Source: an uncultured Prevotellaceae bacterium
GTDB taxonomy: Bacteria; Bacteroidota; Bacteroidia; Bacteroidales; Bacteroidaceae
NCBI GenBank assembly: GCA_937891085.1
Contig: CALAEY010000011.1
Location: forward strand, 1 to 17,463
DNA: 17,463 nucleotides
Reading direction: 5' to 3'
Under the pieces are notes generated by a model that was not told the DNA's origin, ran no database searches, and worked only from the letters and a program-made list of their open reading frames with translations. Position numbers and translations under genes: made by a program. This document shows positions 13,228 through 17,463 of this stretch, in pieces (the first letter of the stretch is position 1; each line of letters opens with the position of its first letter).

Positions 13228-14361
13228 ATGAAAAGGTCACATAGAACCCGTTTTTTTATACTGATTATGATAAGTCTATTTATCGTAATCTCAAAAGGTA
13301 CTGCCCAAATCGTTGTTGATACACTTTATTGGAATGGAACTGCTTATTACGCATATGGATATGTTACAAGTATTCAAACTCCAAATTTGACAAATGTAAA
13401 TGTTATTAAGTTTGAAACGGATGCTTGGACAAGTAGTGTTAAAAAGAAAATAAAAACGTATTATCAGAATAATTTCCCACAAGCGACATTTCTTTCAGAG
13501 GCAACATCTACATATAATTGTCATAATTATGCTTGGAATATGACTGAAGGAGGTGATGATTATTGGATGAATGATCCAAGCGCCTATATGACAGATTGGA
13601 GCTACGTTGAAACAAGTTCTGCCTATGCTGAAAAAATATTCTACTATATGGTTCCCTATGGGTATCACTCTGCTGTTCCTTCATCGGTTTCTGGTATGTA
13701 TGATTCAAAGTGGGGATCTGCTCCACTAATGAGGCATGCACCAACTTATGGGCCATATAGTAATATGAACTATCGAAAGTATTATGCCAAACCACCTAAG
13801 ATAAGTGGTCATAATATAGTTACTAATACTGTATCCAGTACATTTTCATTAGCGTTTGCACCATTGAATCTTACTATCAATTGGATATTCAATACCAGTT
13901 TGTTTACCGCAGTAGGTTCAACGACAGGTTCTAGTGTAACGATAAAGGCTAAATCATCAACTACCGTAGGAACAGGTACACTAACTGCTCAGTTCAAAGA
14001 TTCTGGTGGTAACGTAGTAGCAACAAGCACTTATGCCATTTATGCTAACCGCCTGCCTACGCAAAGCACTCCTTCACTTCGAGTGGTACGCTCTTCTGAT
14101 GGAGTAGAAGTATACCCTTCTTCTACAGGCTTATGCCCTAACACTTTTTATTATGCATACCTGTCAGGGACAAGTAGTAGCTATAGTTATAATTGGGACA
14201 TGAACCACGCTACAGTGTATAGTTCAAGCAGTAGCCAAGCTTATTTCAAGACAGACGACCAAGGCTGGACATTCCTTGACATATATGCAGTGGATACTCC
14301 AACAGGTGTAAGTCAGAATATATATGGTGTTACTCTTTATGGTGGATCCAGCTGTGATTAA
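13228..14361 (+). CDS. Secreted putative cysteine hydrolase with C-terminal Ig-like region, copy 1
   Basis: The 377-residue protein has a signal peptide ending near KGTAQ (about residue 27). The core (about 70-185) holds STYNCHNYAWNMTEG with Cys 98, YHSAV with His 147, and YDSKWGSAPLMRH with His 170. A Cys followed by a His next to small hydrophobic residues, then a further polar/His site, fits the order of papain-like NlpC/P60 and CHAP hydrolases; the assignment is from motif layout only. From about residue 190 the protein is Thr/Ser-rich and beta-stranded (SGHNIV..., INWIF, GTLTAQFKDSGGNVVAT), like an Ig-like or sortase/T9SS cargo domain. It is the last gene of the operon, with a terminator 36 bases beyond the stop. 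The module-2 homologue lacks the Ig-like region. Substrate (peptidoglycan, protein or other) is unknown. Confidence 0.7.
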   Translation: MKRSHRTRFFILIMISLFIVISKGTAQIVVDTLYWNGTAYYAYGYVTSIQTPNLTNVNVIKFETDAWTSSVKKKIKTYYQNNFPQATFLSEATSTYNCHNYAWNMTEGGDDYWMNDPSAYMTDWSYVETSSAYAEKIFYYMVPYGYHSAVPSSVSGMYDSKWGSAPLMRHAPTYGPYSNMNYRKYYAKPPKISGHNIVTNTVSSTFSLAFAPLNLTINWIFNTSLFTAVGSTTGSSVTIKAKSSTTVGTGTLTAQFKDSGGNVVATSTYAIYANRLPTQSTPSLRVVRSSDGVEVYPSSTGLCPNTFYYAYLSGTSSSYSYNWDMNHATVYSSSSSQAYFKTDDQGWTFLDIYAVDTPTGVSQNIYGVTLYGGSSCD

Positions 14362-14396
14362 GTTATTTCTGCAGTTCCTAAAACTAAGGTGAAGGT

Positions 14397-14430
14397 AAAG
14401 CCCAGACATCAGCCAATGTCTGGGCTTTTC
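14397..14430 (+). terminator. Terminator of the module-1 operon
   Basis: AAAGCCCAGACAT (14397-14409) and ATGTCTGGGCTTT (14416-14428) pair perfectly over 13 bp around CAGCCA, with a short T-run at the end. Confidence 0.85.
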
Positions 14431-14540
14431 ATCTATATACTCAAAGGCTATAAGAACATGGTGAGGAATACAGGAACCAATTGAATGTCGTTTTCTTTTC
14501 TTTGCCAAAAGTCAGGGCGAATTGCAGAAACGCAAGGAGT

Positions 14541-14597
14541 TGTTACGGAAATACTAAGCATTAGCATAGGTTTTATTGAAGTATTTCTTTCGTAACA
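14541..14597. repeat. Imperfect inverted repeat in the spacer between modules
   Basis: TGTTACGGAAATACT (14541-14555) pairs with the reverse complement of 14580-14597 apart from a three-base bulge, around a 24-base loop. The surrounding gene-free spacer (14431-14695) has no convincing ORF. It could be a terminator-like hairpin or a scar of recombination; there is no T-run. Confidence 0.5.
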
Positions 14598-14695
14598 CTG
14601 GGCATTTGTGCGGAAATAGCCTGTGTTTCTTCTTTGTCAGCTGATAGTTGGGTGAATTTGGGTTGTTTTTCAAGTACAACATTATTATTTTTCGT

Positions 14696-14876
14696 TATAT
14701 TTGCAAAAACTAATACCAGAAAAGATGAAACAGATACTCTGCATATTCGGCCTCTGCACCCTGCTGACTTTAGGCTTCACCGCCTGCCAGACAGAAGATC
14801 CTCTGACTTTGGAGCTGCAACAGCAGGAAATGAAGAAACGTGACTCCAAGAAGCACCCGAAGTTGGAGTATGTTAC
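14696..14876 (+). repeat. Near-identical 181-bp head sequence, copy 2, with promoter
   Basis: This is the module-2 copy of 10977-11157, with 179 of 181 bases the same. It starts at the -7 box TATATTTGC (14696-14704) and runs through the signal peptide to codon 51. Sequence upstream of the box and downstream of codon 51 does not match module 1 closely. Confidence 0.95.
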
Positions 14877-15141
14877 AACAGGAAAGAATAACCATGATCA
14901 ATTATCAAAATGTTCTGTAACAGAGAATAATGGTAAGCTCCATGTGGTTTTCCAATTATCTACTACCGATCAAGTTTCGCTCAAATTTTGTGATAGTTCT
15001 GGGAAGATTATTTTTAAGGAATCAAGGATTAAGCTAAACAACACTAAAGAAATTGATATATCTCCTGCAGAGAAATATCCATATACTTTTAAGATAGAGG
15101 CTAAAGAGTTTATTATTCTCGGGAATATTTCTTTAGAGTAG
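14725..15141 (+). CDS. Small variable lipoprotein, module 2 (DUF3244-like)
   Basis: ATG at 14725 gives a 138-residue protein with the same 51-residue head as the 11006 product, including lipobox Cys 21. An in-frame TTG at 14701 is rejected because it lies in the -7 box. The variable domain (about 52-138) has strands KLHVVFQLS, QVSLKFCD, GKIIFKES and YTFKIEA, with SPAEKYPYTF matching NPAEKYPYYF in copy 1. The overall fold therefore seems shared while surface residues differ. A terminator follows. The gene has the same position relative to the A/B/hydrolase operon as its module-1 counterpart. Confidence 0.75.
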   Translation: MKQILCIFGLCTLLTLGFTACQTEDPLTLELQQQEMKKRDSKKHPKLEYVTTGKNNHDQLSKCSVTENNGKLHVVFQLSTTDQVSLKFCDSSGKIIFKESRIKLNNTKEIDISPAEKYPYTFKIEAKEFIILGNISLE

Positions 15142-15155
15142 TTTTTATAAGTTTG

Positions 15156-15188
15156 AAGAGGGGGGTTAACAAACATCCCTCTTTTGTT
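15156..15188 (+). terminator. Terminator of the module-2 small lipoprotein
   Basis: AAGAGGG (15156-15162) and CCCTCTT (15177-15183) form a seven-pair stem around a 14-base loop, followed by TTGTTTT. It is weaker than its module-1 counterpart but in the same position. Confidence 0.65.
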
Positions 15189-15197
15189 TTATTAAGT

Positions 15198-15255
15198 GTC
15201 AACTTTTTGTCAACAGAAATGTGTGAATATCTTTATAAAAGTATTTTATATTTGC
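15198..15255 (+). promoter_or_regulatory. Module-2 operon promoter with paired GTCAAC sites
   Basis: GTCAAC at 15198-15203 and 15209-15214 (11 bp apart) is followed after 32 bases by TATATTTGC (15247-15255). The pair, the internal T5 tract and the distance to the -7 box all match the module-1 promoter, although the sequence between them differs. Confidence 0.65.
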
Positions 15256-15318
15256 GTCAGAAATTTTTTGTTTCGAAAAGTGATAGTTAAAGGATTACTA
15301 ATTTAAATTTTTGATGCT

Positions 15319-16086
15319 ATGAAAAAGAGAAAAATTGTAATGTTTGTATCTCTATGTTTGATGGCAGTAGGAGTGTTCCTGTATGCTTGTACTGATAAAA
15401 CAATAGAGATTGATGAAACGGGACAAGCTTCAACAAGGGCTATAGAAGATGTTAATGAGTATTATCGTGTTTTGCCAGGAACTTCCGAGTGGAAATCTTT
15501 GGAATCTGGAGATGAAATGTTTCAAGTCTCTCAATTGCCAGAAAGTATGTTAAGGGAACTCTCAACAGAAGAATTGGTAGATGCTTGTATGCAGTTCCCT
15601 TTGGCATACGATTTCTTGTTAGCAAATGATGAAAGATATACTACCTCATTTGCAATACATAACTTTAATGGGTTGGCTGAATTAAGTAAAAGGAAGGATG
15701 GTATAATAGAACTGTTGGAGATTTATAGAAGTATGCCCTATAGTGAGGAGGCAACGAGAGATTCTGGTATATACCGTGTCTTTGCCTTTAGTTTGGGATA
15801 TATAGAGCTTATCCTTGCAGACCCTTCATTCATTGATAAGATGTCAGATGAAGAATTACATTCTTTAAGGGTAATTGCCCTTGACAGATATCAGGAAAAA
15901 ATTGACCATCTTGGGTATATGAATCTATCCGATATAAAACGTTCTTTATTGGTTTTGGCAGAAATAGAATTAAAGACATCTTCACTAAGTGGCAATGATT
16001 TAGAGATTATAAAGAAATTTCAGAAGAATTATATGTTTAGTGATGATGAATTATTGGAAGAGGTTTCCAGAGTATTAATTAAATAA
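15319..16086 (+). CDS. Module lipoprotein A, copy 2 (PGTxEW family)
   Basis: The 255-residue protein has a signal peptide ending FLYAC (Cys 24) and TDK after it, like copy 1. Conserved blocks are VLPGTSEWKSLESGDEM, QLPESMLRELSTEELVDAC, MQFPLAYD and NFNGLAELSKRKD. The C-terminal half aligns less well (ALDRYQEKIDHLGY against ALGKYQMKLEHSDY). The divergence is far greater than in the 181-bp head of the upstream gene, so the two modules are old relatives whose small-lipoprotein heads have been kept alike. The leader from the -7 box is about 60 bases. Confidence 0.75.
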   Translation: MKKRKIVMFVSLCLMAVGVFLYACTDKTIEIDETGQASTRAIEDVNEYYRVLPGTSEWKSLESGDEMFQVSQLPESMLRELSTEELVDACMQFPLAYDFLLANDERYTTSFAIHNFNGLAELSKRKDGIIELLEIYRSMPYSEEATRDSGIYRVFAFSLGYIELILADPSFIDKMSDEELHSLRVIALDRYQEKIDHLGYMNLSDIKRSLLVLAEIELKTSSLSGNDLEIIKKFQKNYMFSDDELLEEVSRVLIK

Positions 16087-16098
16087 AAAATAGCAGCT

Positions 16099-16905
16099 AT
16101 GAAAACGAAGTTATTATTTGTAGTAATTTTAGGAATGTCTCTGAGTATTACTTCATGCAGTAATGATGAAGACAATTTGGCTTTAACTCGCTCTTATGAC
16201 CCAGAAGTTTTGACAAGTAGAGCATGTTTTAATATGGAACGGCCTAAAGATGCTTATTTGTATCCTGTCGTTCCTGGTACAAGTGAGTGGAGCGCATTGC
16301 ATGAGCAAGGACTTGAAGCTGTGTATAAAGCATTACGTGTTCCGCATTCAACTTTGAGAAAAATGTCAACAATGGGACTGATACAAACTTATTTGGATTA
16401 TCCTTATCGCCCTAATACTTCCCTTTCTAACTCATTGAAGTTTTTTCCATTCTTTCTTGAACATTTAGAGATAGACGAAACATGTAAAAGTATTTATAAT
16501 GAGTTGAAAAGGAGAAGTGATGTTGGTGTTTCTTTAATGACCTTTTATAAATCCTTCGTATATAATCCTGCAAGTTATTATGCAGATATGGCTTTCCAGA
16601 ATTTAAACTTGATGGCTTCTATAGATGTTTTCTATAAACAGCTTGAAACAGTGGAGAAAAGGGAGCTTATAAAAATAGCATTAGAGAAAGAAAAAATGTT
16701 TGATGAAGATGATAAATACTGGGGGACTCCATATGCTTGCTTCCTAATAGCTCGTTTGATGAGTTCCGAAAATTACACTCCATTTATTGAGACAATTAAT
16801 AAGATGGAATTTGGTAATAGTTTTTTAAACGACATGGATATGTGCTTCTGGGGAGAAGATAATGGTGAGTTGATTTTGTCTTTTGGTAGAGAATTTATAG
16901 AATAA
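16099..16905 (+). CDS. Module lipoprotein B, copy 2 (PGTxEW family)
   Basis: The 268-residue protein has lipobox ITSC (Cys 20) followed by SNDEDN, again an acidic surface-export-like stretch. The mature part contains CFNMERPKDAYLYPVVPGTSEWSAL and MSTMGLIQTYLDYPY, matching the block in the 12429 product, and ends in a similar GELILSFGREFIE (compare VILQLANEFIKE). It starts 12 bases after lipoprotein A and ends six bases before the hydrolase gene. Function unknown. Confidence 0.75.
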   Translation: MKTKLLFVVILGMSLSITSCSNDEDNLALTRSYDPEVLTSRACFNMERPKDAYLYPVVPGTSEWSALHEQGLEAVYKALRVPHSTLRKMSTMGLIQTYLDYPYRPNTSLSNSLKFFPFFLEHLEIDETCKSIYNELKRRSDVGVSLMTFYKSFVYNPASYYADMAFQNLNLMASIDVFYKQLETVEKRELIKIALEKEKMFDEDDKYWGTPYACFLIARLMSSENYTPFIETINKMEFGNSFLNDMDMCFWGEDNGELILSFGREFIE

Positions 16906-16911
16906 GAAGTT

Positions 16912-17436
16912 ATGAAAAAGTTTAAGTTTATAGTTGTAATAGCATGTTTATTCTCAATGTCAAGCATTGCTTATGCTATTAATTTGAAAACGCCGAAAGG
17001 TAATAATGTAAGTGTATCTTCTAATACAGAGTATTATATTACACAAGAAAGGATTGATGAAGCGGTTCAATATATATTGGAGAATTACGATTCTCGCGTA
17101 ACAATCATAGGCCTCCCATCAACTACTTACAATTGTCATAACTATGCATGGAGTATGACAGAAGGTAATACTACACACTATTGGATGCCTGATCCTTCAG
17201 AATATATGGATGATGGTAGTTATGTTCAGACTTTCCAGATTTTGGCAGAAAAAGTTTATTATTATGCAGGGAGCCATTCTGCTGTTCCTTCCCCTACAGT
17301 TTCTGGTATGTATGAGTCAAAATGGGGTTCGCTTTGTTTAGTAAGGCATCCCTTGGGCTATGGCCCTGCGAGTTATCAGATGAGCAATCGTAGGTTTTAC
17401 AGAAAAGATTTAATCCATGTGGTGATAAGTTCCTAA
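16912..17436 (+). CDS. Secreted putative cysteine hydrolase, short form, copy 2
   Basis: The 174-residue protein has a signal peptide ending SSIAYA (about residue 22). It keeps every core motif of the 13228 product: TTYNCHNYAWSMTEG with Cys 75, SHSAV with His 122, YESKWGSLCLVRH with SKWG at 136-139 and His 146. It stops at the point where the Ig-like region of copy 1 begins, ending RKDLIHVVISS. It therefore appears to be a catalytic core alone, either a natural short form or a truncated copy. The window ends 27 bases later, so what follows is unknown. Confidence 0.7.
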   Translation: MKKFKFIVVIACLFSMSSIAYAINLKTPKGNNVSVSSNTEYYITQERIDEAVQYILENYDSRVTIIGLPSTTYNCHNYAWSMTEGNTTHYWMPDPSEYMDDGSYVQTFQILAEKVYYYAGSHSAVPSPTVSGMYESKWGSLCLVRHPLGYGPASYQMSNRRFYRKDLIHVVISS

Positions 17437-17463
17437 AGGCTTAATAGCGTTCCTTAAATGGTG

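Overview
This window looks like a chromosomal piece of a Bacteroidales bacterium, most likely Prevotella or Segatella. The reasons are the many TAnnTTTG -7 promoter boxes, lipoproteins with Bacteroidetes-type signal peptides and acidic residues after the lipid cysteine, a fimbrillin-like lipoprotein, a six-domain ribosomal protein S1, and mostly SD-poor starts. Assignment to genus is inference.

Layout. Positions 1-1170 hold the possible tail of an upstream gene, a 41-residue small ORF (157-282) and a fimbrillin-family lipoprotein (310-1170). Positions 1171-2349 carry no convincing gene. They hold decayed coding-like sequence, a perfect 16-bp palindrome, a 337-bp element bounded by 26-bp inverted repeats (MITE- or REP-like), a 21-bp tandem repeat and the rpsA promoter. 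The housekeeping block follows: rpsA (2350-4146), ribonuclease Z (4262-5179), an ECF sigma factor with a small membrane protein and a periplasmic CpxP/Spy-like protein (5236-6727), an acyl-CoA-ligase-like enzyme (6896-8524), and convergent mazG (8552-9337, minus). The sigma gene and the membrane-protein gene behind it each have an AAAC-N17-GTCTAATA sequence, suggesting an autoregulated ECF regulon.

From 9436 the window becomes accessory in character. A membrane-anchored TPR / coiled-coil / HTH regulator (9436-10950) is followed by two copies of a four-gene module (10977-14430 and 14696-17436). Each module has (i) a small lipoprotein whose promoter, signal peptide and first 51 residues are nearly identical between copies while the rest diverges; (ii) and (iii) two lipoproteins sharing a PGTxEW...ST motif; and (iv) a secreted protein with YNCHNYAW, HSAV and SKWG motifs, a probable papain/NlpC-like cysteine hydrolase. 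Genes ii-iv form a tight operon.

The promoter of each three-gene operon, and that of the regulator, carry the same element: two GTCAA(C/T) half-sites exactly 11 bp apart and 31-32 bp before a TATATTTG box. My working hypothesis is that the regulator, or another factor acting at its promoter, controls both modules as one surface/secreted system. The module genes are visibly richer in A+T than the housekeeping block, which suggests horizontal acquisition. The function of the module is not known to me.
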